Below are positions 42,926 through 51,230 of a DNA stretch of 64,000 nt, in pieces (position 1 is the stretch's first letter; the number at the start of each line of letters is the position of its first letter). Source of the DNA: Bacillota bacterium (GTDB lineage: Bacteria > Bacillota > Clostridia > Oscillospirales > Ruminococcaceae). Where the stretch lies: positions 424,701-488,700 of the forward strand of contig JAEZDD010000003.1 of assembly GCA_023429785.1 (NCBI GenBank), in the 5' to 3' direction. The notes under the pieces are model-generated. The model was not told the DNA's origin. It made no database searches and saw only the letters and a program-made list of their open reading frames with translations. Both the position numbers and the translations under genes were made by a program.

Positions 42926-44719
42926 TTATTTATCCTCCAAAACGATAGCGTTGACAGGACAAAGCTGAGAGCAAAGTCCGCAGCCTGTGCAAAGTGAAGC
43001 ATCTATTTCAACCTTTTCACTGTTTAATCTAATCGCCGGACAACCGATTTCCCGAATGCACTTTTTGCATTTAGTGCATTTTCCGCTGATTTTGAATGCG
43101 GAACTCGGCTTGACAACCGCTATGCAAGGCGACTTGAAAATTATCACCGACACGCCCTTGAATTCCGTCGCAACCCTGACAGCCTCAACAGAAGCCTTTA
43201 AATCAAGCGGATTGACGGTCTGGATTGACTTCACTCCACAGCCCTCAAGCACCTTCTTTATATCAACCGCCTCGGTCGGATATTGCATTAGATTTTTCCC
43301 CGTCCCCGGGTGAGGCTGATGCCCTGTCATCGCTGTCGTCGAATTGTCAAGAATTATCACCGTTATATCGGTCTGATTATACAGCGCATTTATTACGCCT
43401 GTGATTCCGCTGGCGAAAAATGTGGAGTCGCCGATGAACGCCAGATTTTTCGTATCAGGCTCGACAATATGCAGCCCTTGTGCGATAGTTATCCCCGCAC
43501 CCATACATAAACAGGTGTCAACCATATCTAGCGGCTTCGCGTTCCCGAGTGTATAACAGCCAATGTCGCCGGAATATACAGCCTTTTGGCCCTTGAGCGC
43601 AACCTTCACGGCGAAAAAGCTCGCCCTGTGCGGGCAACCGGCACACAATACAGGCGGACGTATCGGCAGCTCAATTTCAGGAACAGCCTTTGGCATTTCA
43701 TACGTTAAACCTAAAAATTCAGCGATTGAGGCTTTAGCCAGCTCGACACTCAGCTCTCCCGCAACAGGGGCGTTCCCTGTTCTCTTACCATAAATTTCAC
43801 ATGATATATTTTCAAGCCCGCATAAATATACAAGCGCTTCCTCAATAACCGGGTCAAGCTCCTCAAGAACCAGGCACTTTTTCACTGATTTCAAAAGCCC
43901 GACAGCCTGTTTTTCGGGGAATGGATAGGCTGTTGCAACCTTATATAGCTTCACTTCGACGCCAAGCTCGGCTATTGCTTCTTTTGTATATGAATAGCCG
44001 GCACCGGACGAAACAACGGCAACCTCGCCGTCCCCGGTGATGCTGTTGTATTTCAGGCATGAGAAAATTTCCGAAATTGCTAGCTGCTTTTTCTCAATTT
44101 CAATATGGTTTAAAAAGGCCAGACGCGGGAAGATAACCCACTTGCTGTCCTTAACAAAGCCCTCCGCTTTATGTATCCCTTGAGTATTATCCTCGCCGAC
44201 CTCAATCGATGCACAAGCGTGACAAATTCTTGTTGTCGGCCGAAGAATTACCGGCATTTCAATTTGTTCGGAAAGCTTGAAGGCATATTGAACCATCTCA
44301 TACGCTTCCTCAGGGGAGGAGGGGTCTAAGACCGGGAGGTTTGAATACTTTGCGAAATGCCTTGTGTCCTGTTCGGTCTGTGATGAAATAGGACCCGGGT
44401 CATCAGCAACGAGAATAACCATCCCGCCCTTAATCCCAATATATGAAAGGCACATAAGCGGGTCAGAGGCAACATTCAGCCCAACCTGTTTCATTGTGAC
44501 CATAGTTCTCGCACCGGCATAGGATGCCCCGGCGCCAACCTCCATCGCCGCCTTTTCATTAATTGACCATTCAACGTGAATGTCAAAGTTATTATTGTTT
44601 TTCGAGACTGTTTCAAGAACCTCCGTCGACGGTGTTCCGGGGTAACCGCAGACAAAGCTGACGCCCGCTTTTATTGCGCCGAGAGCTATTGCCTCATTCC
44701 CCATCAGTAATTTCTTCAT
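42926..44719 (-). CDS. iorA: Indolepyruvate ferredoxin oxidoreductase alpha subunit
   Basis: 597 residues. N-terminal pyrimidine domain (MGNEAIALGAIKAGVSFVCG), C-terminal TPP-binding domain (CAGCPHRASF, GDIGCYTLG, DNSTTAMTGHQPHPGTG) and a terminal ferredoxin domain with two clusters (CTKCKKCIREIGCP and CTGCGLCSQLCP). One Cys spacing is the CxxCxxCxxxxxC form usual in IorA. Operon with a tautomerase upstream. Confidence 0.94.
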   Translation of the reverse strand: MKKLLMGNEAIALGAIKAGVSFVCGYPGTPSTEVLETVSKNNNNFDIHVEWSINEKAAMEVGAGASYAGARTMVTMKQVGLNVASDPLMCLSYIGIKGGMVILVADDPGPISSQTEQDTRHFAKYSNLPVLDPSSPEEAYEMVQYAFKLSEQIEMPVILRPTTRICHACASIEVGEDNTQGIHKAEGFVKDSKWVIFPRLAFLNHIEIEKKQLAISEIFSCLKYNSITGDGEVAVVSSGAGYSYTKEAIAELGVEVKLYKVATAYPFPEKQAVGLLKSVKKCLVLEELDPVIEEALVYLCGLENISCEIYGKRTGNAPVAGELSVELAKASIAEFLGLTYEMPKAVPEIELPIRPPVLCAGCPHRASFFAVKVALKGQKAVYSGDIGCYTLGNAKPLDMVDTCLCMGAGITIAQGLHIVEPDTKNLAFIGDSTFFASGITGVINALYNQTDITVIILDNSTTAMTGHQPHPGTGKNLMQYPTEAVDIKKVLEGCGVKSIQTVNPLDLKASVEAVRVATEFKGVSVIIFKSPCIAVVKPSSAFKISGKCTKCKKCIREIGCPAIRLNSEKVEIDASLCTGCGLCSQLCPVNAIVLEDK

Positions 44720-44741
44720 TTAATAAACGTCCTTTTTATAA

Positions 44742-44975
44742 TTATAGTAAGTCCTTAGGGTCGTATTCAGGCTTTTTCAAAACGCTTTCATTGTCGGCAA
44801 TTTCTTTAGCGAAAACATCCTGCCATTCAACAGCTGTGAAATCCTCGACAGAAACCGAAACATGAGCCTGTGAGCAACCGAGCGCCTCACATAGTGCCTC
44901 TGAAACCTTTTCTACTGCCTTTTGCTTCTGAGCATCTGTTCTTCCCTTTAACATTTTGATTGAAATATGTGGCAT
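44742..44975 (-). CDS. 4-oxalocrotonate tautomerase family protein
   Basis: 77 residues beginning Met-Pro (PHISIKMLKG); the family uses Pro1 as catalytic base after Met removal, which fixes the ATG at 44975 although an ATG lies 12 nt upstream right behind the SD. Conserved helix EKVSEALCEALG. Keto-enol tautomerisation of aryl pyruvates would fit the adjacent iorAB. First gene of the operon. Confidence 0.85.
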   Translation of the reverse strand: MPHISIKMLKGRTDAQKQKAVEKVSEALCEALGCSQAHVSVSVEDFTAVEWQDVFAKEIADNESVLKKPEYDPKDLL

Positions 44976-45019
44976 AATTATGACCATTCCTTTCTAATAT
45001 GGAGGAATATTTTGAGCGT

Positions 45020-45097
45020 TTCGGTATTAACCGAATTTCGGTCGTAATTTTGACCGAAAAGCACAAAACTTCCAGTTTGAAAAATTTATTTTTCAAA
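45020..45097. promoter_or_regulatory. Three tandem inverted repeats between the divergent ior and kor clusters
   Basis: TTCGGT-N4-ACCGAA (45020-45035), TTTCGGTC-N8-GACCGAAA (45036-45059) and TTTGAAAAA-N4-TTTTTCAAA (45076-45097). They lie upstream of the tautomerase gene, in its leader or promoter. The first two share the TTCGGT/ACCGAA half-site, as expected of a repressor operator; folding as RNA is the alternative. Confidence 0.6.
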
Positions 45098-45204
45098 TTC
45101 CTCCTAAAAGTTTTTTTATTAGTATATCATAATTTTAACAAATATTAAAGCATTATTGCGATTTTGTTTTATATAGTTCAAGACTGGTTTTTAGTCTTAA
45201 AGAT

Positions 45205-45233
45205 TTGCATTTTCAATAAAATAGTTATATAAT
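45205..45233 (+). promoter_or_regulatory. Sigma-A promoter for the NTPase-kor operon
   Basis: TTGCAT at 45205-45210, 17-bp spacer, TATAAT at 45228-45233. Confidence 0.7.
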
Positions 45234-45263
45234 AAATATATGTGATGTTTAAGGAGCAATTCA

Positions 45264-45920
45264 GTGAAAAAAATTACTATAATTACCGGTCATTATGGCT
45301 GTGGGAAAACTAATGTTTCAGTCAATCTTGCACTTGATTTAAGAAAAACGGGTGAAAAGGTAACCGTTGTCGATTTGGATATTGTCAATCCTTATTTTCG
45401 GACGGCTGATTTCAGAGAGCTTTTTGAGGAAAACGGCATTGAGCTTGTCAGCTCGATGTATGCTAATACGAACCTTGATATTCCGGCGATTAGCTTCGAC
45501 GTTGAGAGGCTAGCCACTGAAGATGGCTATCTGATTATTGACGTCGGCGGTGACGATGCCGGTGCCACTGCTTTAGGGCGGTATGCCGAGCCGTTTGAAA
45601 GATTCAAGTCTGATATTGATATGCTTTATGTTATAAACTGTTATCGTTATATGACACGTTCTGCTGACGAAGCTACTGAGCTTTTTCACGAGATTGAGCA
45701 TACCGCTCGTTTTAAACACACTGGAATTATTAACAACTCGAATTTAGGCAAGCTCACAACAAAGGAAACTATCCTGAATTCACTTGATTTCGCGAAAAGC
45801 GTGTCAAGCAAAACGGCTTTACCCCTTGTTTTTTCAACAGCGCCAAAATCAGTCGCATGTGATGAGCTAGACGGGATTGTCAGATATGTTGATATTTTCG
45901 TCAAGCCGATTTGGGACTAG
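45264..45920 (+). CDS. P-loop NTPase of the ParA/MinD-like superfamily
   Basis: 218 residues. Walker A GHYGCGKT near residue 9-16, switch I-like VVDLDIVNPYFR, Walker B YLIIDVGGDDAG. GTG start, AAGGAG 7 nt upstream. It lies 39 bp before the kor ferredoxin gene on the same strand, so it may help cluster assembly or maturation of the oxidoreductase, as related NTPases do for Fe-S or Ni enzymes; this is inference. Confidence 0.8.
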   Translation: MKKITIITGHYGCGKTNVSVNLALDLRKTGEKVTVVDLDIVNPYFRTADFRELFEENGIELVSSMYANTNLDIPAISFDVERLATEDGYLIIDVGGDDAGATALGRYAEPFERFKSDIDMLYVINCYRYMTRSADEATELFHEIEHTARFKHTGIINNSNLGKLTTKETILNSLDFAKSVSSKTALPLVFSTAPKSVACDELDGIVRYVDIFVKPIWD

Positions 45921-45959
45921 CTATAAAAAATTATCTCAATAATTGAAAGGAAGAATTTT

Positions 45960-46166
45960 ATGCCAAAGATTACTGTTAATTTCGAAAGATGTAAAGGCTG
46001 TGGACTATGCACAACCTCATGCCCTAAGAAAATTGTTTCGCTTCAAAAAGAAAAACGCAACCCTAAGGGCTATTTTACTGCTGTTTGCACTGATGATGAC
46101 AAGTGTATCGGGTGCGCCATGTGCGCTATGATGTGCCCTGACTGTGCTATTATTGTTGAAAAGTAA
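45960..46166 (+). CDS. korD: 2-oxoacid:ferredoxin oxidoreductase delta subunit (2x[4Fe-4S] ferredoxin)
   Basis: 68 residues with two CxxCxxCxxxC motifs, CKGCGLCTTSCP and CIGCAMCAMMCP. Electron-transfer subunit of the oxidoreductase encoded by the next three genes. Confidence 0.92.
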   Translation: MPKITVNFERCKGCGLCTTSCPKKIVSLQKEKRNPKGYFTAVCTDDDKCIGCAMCAMMCPDCAIIVEK

Positions 46167-46232
46167 AAAGCTTTTCTGCTGTATTTTGAAATGATTCAGC
46201 GCACTGTGCTATTATTGTTGAAAAGTAAAAAG
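46141..46232. repeat. 30-bp exact direct duplication at the korD 3' end
   Basis: The last 26 bp of korD plus 4 bp (46141-46170) recur exactly at 46203-46232, offset 62 bp. It puts a second copy of the C-terminal codons in the korD-korA gap. Confidence 0.9.
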
Positions 46233-46274
46233 TTAAAATTAATTTTAGATTTAAAAATTTAGGAGTGAAAATTA

Positions 46275-47324
46275 ATGGAAAGAAGCTTAATGAAAGGTAA
46301 CGAGGCATTGGCTGAAGCCGCTATGAGAGCCGGCTGCAAGTGCTTTTTTGGTTATCCTATTACCCCACAGACTGAGATTTCAGCTTATTTATCTAAAAAA
46401 ATGGCTAAGGCGGGCGGAGTTTTTCTTCAGGCTGAAAGTGAAATCGCAGCTATTAATATGGTGCTTGGCGCTTCGTCAACAGGCGTTCGTGTTATGACAT
46501 CATCGTCTTCACCAGGGATAAGTCTTAAAGCCGAGGGGATTTCTTATATTGCCGGGAGCGACCTCCCTTGCGTTATCATCAATGTTCAGCGTGGCGGCCC
46601 CGGTCTTGGCGGAATTCAGCCCTCTCAGGCTGATTATTGGCAGGCGACTAAGGCAATCGGTCACGGCGACTTTCATCTTTTAGTTTTTGCGCCATCAAGC
46701 GTTCAGGAAATGGTTGATATGGTCGTTAGGGCATTTGACCTCGCCGATGAATACAGAATGCCGGCTATGATTCTGGCTGACGGGCTTTTGGGACAAATGA
46801 TGGAGCCTGTTGTTTTCCCTGAAATCAAGGCTGAAAAGGTTGAAAAGCCTTGGGCAACTGACGGACATAAAAATAAGAGGGCACACAATATTACCAACTC
46901 ATTATACTTACAGCCCGACAAGCTTCAGGGGTCAGTTGTTGACAGATTCGCCCGTTATGATGAAATAAAGCTCAAGCACGCTGACGCTGAAAGCTATATG
47001 ACAGAAGATGCTGACATTATCGTTACTGCTTATGGTGCAACTGCCAGAATCGCAAAGAGCGCTGTTAATATGGCTCGTGAGGAGGGCATTAAGGTTGGAC
47101 TTCTTCGTCCTAAGACACTTTGGCCTTTCCCTGTGAAACAGATTCAGGCGGCTTGTGAAAATGCAAAGAGCGTTCTTTGCGTTGAGATGAGTATGGGACA
47201 GATGATTGACGATGTCAAGCTAGCTATAAACTGCTCAAAGCCGGTTCACTTCTTCGGGAAAACCGGCGGAGTTGTCCCTAAGCCGACTGAGGTTTTGGAA
47301 GAAATTAAAAAGCTCGCTAAATAG
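46275..47324 (+). CDS. korA: 2-oxoacid:ferredoxin oxidoreductase alpha subunit (KorA/VorB)
   Basis: 349 residues. Starts with the pyrimidine-domain motif MKGNEALAEAAMRAGCKCFFGYPITPQTEI, with AESEIAAINMVLGAS and the glycine-rich QRGGPGLGGIQ. With korB, korC and korD forms a four-subunit enzyme making acyl-CoA, CO2 and reduced ferredoxin from a 2-oxoacid; 2-oxoglutarate versus branched-chain 2-oxoisovalerate cannot be settled by eye. Confidence 0.92.
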   Translation: MERSLMKGNEALAEAAMRAGCKCFFGYPITPQTEISAYLSKKMAKAGGVFLQAESEIAAINMVLGASSTGVRVMTSSSSPGISLKAEGISYIAGSDLPCVIINVQRGGPGLGGIQPSQADYWQATKAIGHGDFHLLVFAPSSVQEMVDMVVRAFDLADEYRMPAMILADGLLGQMMEPVVFPEIKAEKVEKPWATDGHKNKRAHNITNSLYLQPDKLQGSVVDRFARYDEIKLKHADAESYMTEDADIIVTAYGATARIAKSAVNMAREEGIKVGLLRPKTLWPFPVKQIQAACENAKSVLCVEMSMGQMIDDVKLAINCSKPVHFFGKTGGVVPKPTEVLEEIKKLAK

Positions 47325-47363
47325 TTATAGTATAAATATAAAATTGAAAAGGATGATTTATAA

Positions 47364-48119
47364 ATGGCAGTTGTATTTGATAGACCAAAGTCTATGGCTG
47401 ATATCCCGACACACTATTGCCCCGGCTGCACTCACGGCATCATTCACAGGCTCGTGGGTGAGGTTTTGGACGAAATGGGTATCGAGGGCGACACTGTTGG
47501 CGTTTGTCCTGTCGGATGTTCAGTAATGGCTTATGATTATTTTAATTGCGATATGATTGAGGCACCTCACGGTCGTGCTCCGGCTGTTGCAACAGGCGTG
47601 AAAAGAGCTATGCCCGACAAATTCGTTTTCACCTATCAGGGCGACGGCGACCTCGCCGCAATCGGAACAGCCGAAACTGTTCATGTGGCGACCCGCGGCG
47701 AAAATATTGTTGTTATATTCGTGAACAATACGACCTACGGAATGACCGGCGGACAAATGGCGCCGACAACCCTACCCGGACAGATAACGCAGACCACTCC
47801 TTTTGGACGTGACCCTAAGGTTCAGGGCTATCCAATCAGAGTTTGCGAAATGCTCGCTACCCTTGACGGAACGGCACTCGCACAACGTGTTTCCGTTGAC
47901 AGTGTCCCTCACATCAGAGAGGCTAAAAAGGCTATCCGCAAGGCTTTTGAAAATCAAAAGGAACAAAAGGGCTTTTCTATTGTCGAAGTGCTTTCAACCT
48001 GCCCGACTAACTGGGGGCTTTCCCCTGTTGAGGCACTCGACAGGCTTCGTGCTGACATGATTCCATATTATCCGCTTGGAGTTTTCAAGGATAGAAGCGA
48101 CTTAAGGGAGGCTGAATAA
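47364..48119 (+). CDS. korB: 2-oxoacid:ferredoxin oxidoreductase beta subunit (TPP-binding)
   Basis: 251 residues. TPP and Mg motifs: HYCPGCTHGIIHR (cluster Cys), GDGDLAAIGTAE and NNTTYGMTGGQMAPTT. Third gene of korDABC; the korC start lies 1 bp after its stop. Confidence 0.94.
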   Translation: MAVVFDRPKSMADIPTHYCPGCTHGIIHRLVGEVLDEMGIEGDTVGVCPVGCSVMAYDYFNCDMIEAPHGRAPAVATGVKRAMPDKFVFTYQGDGDLAAIGTAETVHVATRGENIVVIFVNNTTYGMTGGQMAPTTLPGQITQTTPFGRDPKVQGYPIRVCEMLATLDGTALAQRVSVDSVPHIREAKKAIRKAFENQKEQKGFSIVEVLSTCPTNWGLSPVEALDRLRADMIPYYPLGVFKDRSDLREAE

Positions 48120-48120
48120 T

Positions 48121-48651
48121 ATGACAAGTGAAATTATTTTAGCTGGATTTGGCGGTCAGGGCATACTTTTCGCCGGAAAGCTTTTGGCATACAGCGGGCT
48201 TATGGACGGAAAGGAAGTTTCTTGGCTTCCATCCTACGGCCCTGAAATGCGTGGAGGGACAGCGAACTGTTCAGTTTGTATTTCTGATAACGAAATCAGC
48301 TCGCCTCTCGTTCTTGAACCAGACGATTTAATCGTGATGAACACTCCGTCCTATGCGAAGTTCATCAATGCTGTGAAGCCCGGCGGGAAGGCCTTCATAG
48401 ACTCGACGCTTATTGAAGATAAAAGTGACAGAACCGACATCGAGTGCTTTTATATTCCTGCGACGAAGCTATCAGCTGACAATGACCTGAAGGGAATGGC
48501 AAACATCATTCTCATCGGCAAGCTTTTAAAGGAAACTGGGATTTCATCACTTGAGGTTGTTGAAAAGGGTATTGCGAAATGCGTTCCGCCATCAAAGGCT
48601 CACCTTGTTGAAGCAAATATGAAGGCAATAAAACTCGGAATGGAATACTAA
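48121..48651 (+). CDS. korC: 2-oxoacid:ferredoxin oxidoreductase gamma subunit
   Basis: 176 residues: ILAGFGGQGILFAGKLLAYSG and the PEMRGGTANCSVCIS motif. Completes the enzyme. Same fold as iorB on the other side of the divergent promoter region. Confidence 0.93.
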   Translation: MTSEIILAGFGGQGILFAGKLLAYSGLMDGKEVSWLPSYGPEMRGGTANCSVCISDNEISSPLVLEPDDLIVMNTPSYAKFINAVKPGGKAFIDSTLIEDKSDRTDIECFYIPATKLSADNDLKGMANIILIGKLLKETGISSLEVVEKGIAKCVPPSKAHLVEANMKAIKLGMEY

Positions 48652-48667
48652 TTTTTACACAAAAATA

Positions 48668-48705
48668 ACGGCAACCACAATTAAAGTGGCTGCCGTTTAT
48701 TGTTT
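48668..48705. terminator. Terminator between korC and ftsH
   Basis: 11-bp stem ACGGCAACCAC/GTGGCTGCCGT (one mismatch), 7-nt loop, T-rich on both sides. Confidence 0.75.
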
Positions 48706-48711
48706 TATAGA

Positions 48712-50679
48712 TTATTCTTCGGTTTTATCCACTGATGAGGTATCTTCATCAGAAACAACTACATCGAGATTTTGACCTATATTTTCGCCGGTTTTTTCTT
48801 TTAAATTTTCAACATTCTTGAAAATTTCTTCTGACATTTCGCCCTTCATGAGCTTCAGGAAGTCAACGCCGTCAATTTTCTCAAAGTGCATAAGATACTT
48901 CGCAATAAAGTGAAGCTGGTCCTTATGCTCACTAAGAATATCCTCAGCTGTCTGATAACCGTCCTCAATCAAACTTCTCATCTCGCTGTCAATCTCAGCC
49001 GCAACATTCTCAGAATAGTTCCTGTTGCTGTTAAAATCACGTCCGAGGAAAACCTCATGGTCGTCCTGTCCATAAACCATCGGACCGAGCTTTTCGCTGA
49101 AGCCGTATCTGGTAACCATGCTTCTGGCGATAGCTGTTGCTCTTTCAAGGTCGTTTGAGGCACCGGTCGAAATATCGTCGAGTATCAGCTTTTCAGCGAC
49201 ACGTCCGCCTAAAAGTACAACAATCTTGTTCTTCATTTCATTCTTTGAAACAAATGACTTATCGTTTTCAGGGAGCGACATTGTGTATCCGCCAGCTGCA
49301 CCACGAGGAATAATCGAAACCTGATGAACCTTGTCATGCTCGTCACGATAATAGGTACAGATTGCGTGACCGCCTTCGTGATAAGCTGTGAGGCGTCTTT
49401 CCTTTTCGGTTACAACACGGGATTTCTTTTCAGGACCGGCAATAACCTTAATCGAAGCCTCTTCTATATCTTCCTTAGTAATAGCTTTTCTGTTCTTTCG
49501 AGCGGCAAGCAGCCCAGCCTCGTTCACGAGATTTTCGATATCAGCACCGGTAAAACCGACTGTCGCCTTAGCGATTGTTTCAAGATTGACATCAGGGGCG
49601 AGCGGCTTATTCCTTGTGTGAACCTTAAGGATTTCTTCTCTTCCCTTGCTGTCCGGATAGCCGACTAAAACCTGTCTGTCAAAACGGCCCGGACGCAATA
49701 GTGCAGGGTCGAGAATATCTCTACGGTTTGTTGCAGCTATGATTATGATGCCCTCATTCCCCGTGAAACCGTCCATTTCAACAAGAAGCTGGTTAAGTGT
49801 CTGTTCACGCTCATCGTGTCCCCCGCCGAGTCCGGCGCCACGGTGACGTCCGACTGCGTCGATTTCGTCAATGAAAATGATGGCCGGCGCACTTTTCTTA
49901 GCCTGTTCAAAAAGGTCACGAACCCTTGAAGCACCGACACCGACGAACATTTCAACGAAATCAGAGCCTGAAATTGAGAAGAACGGAACGCCCGCTTCAC
50001 CGGCAACAGCTCTGGCGAGAAGTGTCTTTCCTGTACCCGGAGGGCCAAGCAATAACACTCCCTTAGGAACTCTTGCGCCAATTTCATTATATTTTCTTGA
50101 GTCCTTGAGGAAATCAACAATTTCCTTCAGCTCTTCCTTTTCCTCATCAGCGCCGGCAACGTCCGCAAAGGTCGCTTTCTTCCCGACATTAAGGTGATTT
50201 TTCGCATTTGATTTCCCAAACTGACCGATTTTCCCACCGCCGCCGGTCTGCTTCATCATATAAACAAAGAAGAAAATCATTACTCCAAGGAGGAGGATAG
50301 TTGGAATCATATTCAGAAGAAAGCTCTTATCCTGAACAGGTCTGTATTCATATACGAGAGGCTTGTTCGGATTAGCCTTATTATACGCGTCACGATAATT
50401 GTAAGTATCGCTGAATAGCTCGCCAACAAAAAGCCCGACATTCGGAACCTTATAGGTCACCTCGCCCTTGTCGGTAACATTCATTACCAGCTTCCCTGTC
50501 CCCAGGTCAAGGTCAAATTTCTCAACTTTTAAGTCTGTAAAATACTTCATGACCGTTCCATAGTCAGGCGTATCCTTATTTTGTGTGCTTTGGGTTAATA
50601 CAAATATAAGTGTCAGCAAAATCGACGCTGCAATGACAATATATATTAATATCCCCAAATTATTCTTTTTTGGTGTCAA
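48712..50679 (-). CDS. ftsH: ATP-dependent zinc metalloprotease FtsH
   Basis: 655 residues. Membrane helices near 8-28 and 121-141 bracket a small outside domain. AAA+ core: Walker A GPPGTGKT (212-219), Walker B IIFIDEIDAVG, and the second region of homology. Zinc motif reads HEGGH (HExxH, often HEAGH). Acidic tail. Degrades misfolded membrane proteins. TTG start with GGGAG 9-10 nt upstream. Last gene of the gdpP operon. Confidence 0.96.
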   Translation of the reverse strand: MTPKKNNLGILIYIVIAASILLTLIFVLTQSTQNKDTPDYGTVMKYFTDLKVEKFDLDLGTGKLVMNVTDKGEVTYKVPNVGLFVGELFSDTYNYRDAYNKANPNKPLVYEYRPVQDKSFLLNMIPTILLLGVMIFFFVYMMKQTGGGGKIGQFGKSNAKNHLNVGKKATFADVAGADEEKEELKEIVDFLKDSRKYNEIGARVPKGVLLLGPPGTGKTLLARAVAGEAGVPFFSISGSDFVEMFVGVGASRVRDLFEQAKKSAPAIIFIDEIDAVGRHRGAGLGGGHDEREQTLNQLLVEMDGFTGNEGIIIIAATNRRDILDPALLRPGRFDRQVLVGYPDSKGREEILKVHTRNKPLAPDVNLETIAKATVGFTGADIENLVNEAGLLAARKNRKAITKEDIEEASIKVIAGPEKKSRVVTEKERRLTAYHEGGHAICTYYRDEHDKVHQVSIIPRGAAGGYTMSLPENDKSFVSKNEMKNKIVVLLGGRVAEKLILDDISTGASNDLERATAIARSMVTRYGFSEKLGPMVYGQDDHEVFLGRDFNSNRNYSENVAAEIDSEMRSLIEDGYQTAEDILSEHKDQLHFIAKYLMHFEKIDGVDFLKLMKGEMSEEIFKNVENLKEKTGENIGQNLDVVVSDEDTSSVDKTEE

Positions 50680-50706
50680 AAACTTCAGCTCCCATTCTTT
50701 ATGCTT

Positions 50707-51225
50707 TTAATCTTGGAATACCTGCCCGATATAAGGAATATTCCTATATTTTTCATCGAAGTCAAGTCCATAGCCAACCACGAAATTATCAGGAATTTCA
50801 TAACAGGAATAATCAGCTTTTATCTCAACAACTCTCCTCGCAGGCTTGTCTAAAAATGTACAAACCTTGACGGAATTGGCCTTTTTTGCCCTGAGAGTTT
50901 CGCATATAGCGAAAAGCGTCCTCCCCGTATCTAAAATATCCTCAACAACTATAACATCCTTGCCCTCAACATCAACTTCTATATCTTTTGTAATGTTGAC
51001 AACCCCAGTGCTGGTAACCCCGCTGTAACTCTGCGCCTGCATGAAATCAATCTGTAAAGGGAGAGATATTTCTCTCGCTAAATCAGCCAGAAATACAAAT
51101 GCGCCCTTTAATACGCCAATCAGAACCAGGTCTTTCCCTTTATATTCCTCAGAAATACTCTTTCCTAGCTTTTTAATCTCGCCGGAAATCTCCTGGGCGG
51201 ATATAAGCACTTTTATGTCCTCCAT
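50707..51225 (-). CDS. hpt: Hypoxanthine phosphoribosyltransferase
   Basis: 172 residues. PRPP-binding loop VVEDILDTGRTL and the flanking GVLKGAFVFLADL and IDFMQAQSYSG. Salvages hypoxanthine/guanine. Between tilS and ftsH as in Bacillus and clostridia. Confidence 0.94.
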   Translation of the reverse strand: MEDIKVLISAQEISGEIKKLGKSISEEYKGKDLVLIGVLKGAFVFLADLAREISLPLQIDFMQAQSYSGVTSTGVVNITKDIEVDVEGKDVIVVEDILDTGRTLFAICETLRAKKANSVKVCTFLDKPARRVVEIKADYSCYEIPDNFVVGYGLDFDEKYRNIPYIGQVFQD

Positions 51226-51230
51226 CTTAA

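Noticed and set aside
44887..45096. Minus-strand frame starting TTG behind AGGAGG, overlapping the tautomerase gene
   Set aside because: The site is only 3 nt from the TTG, the frame overlaps a well-supported gene out of phase, and the peptide has no family features. A regulatory leader peptide remains possible.
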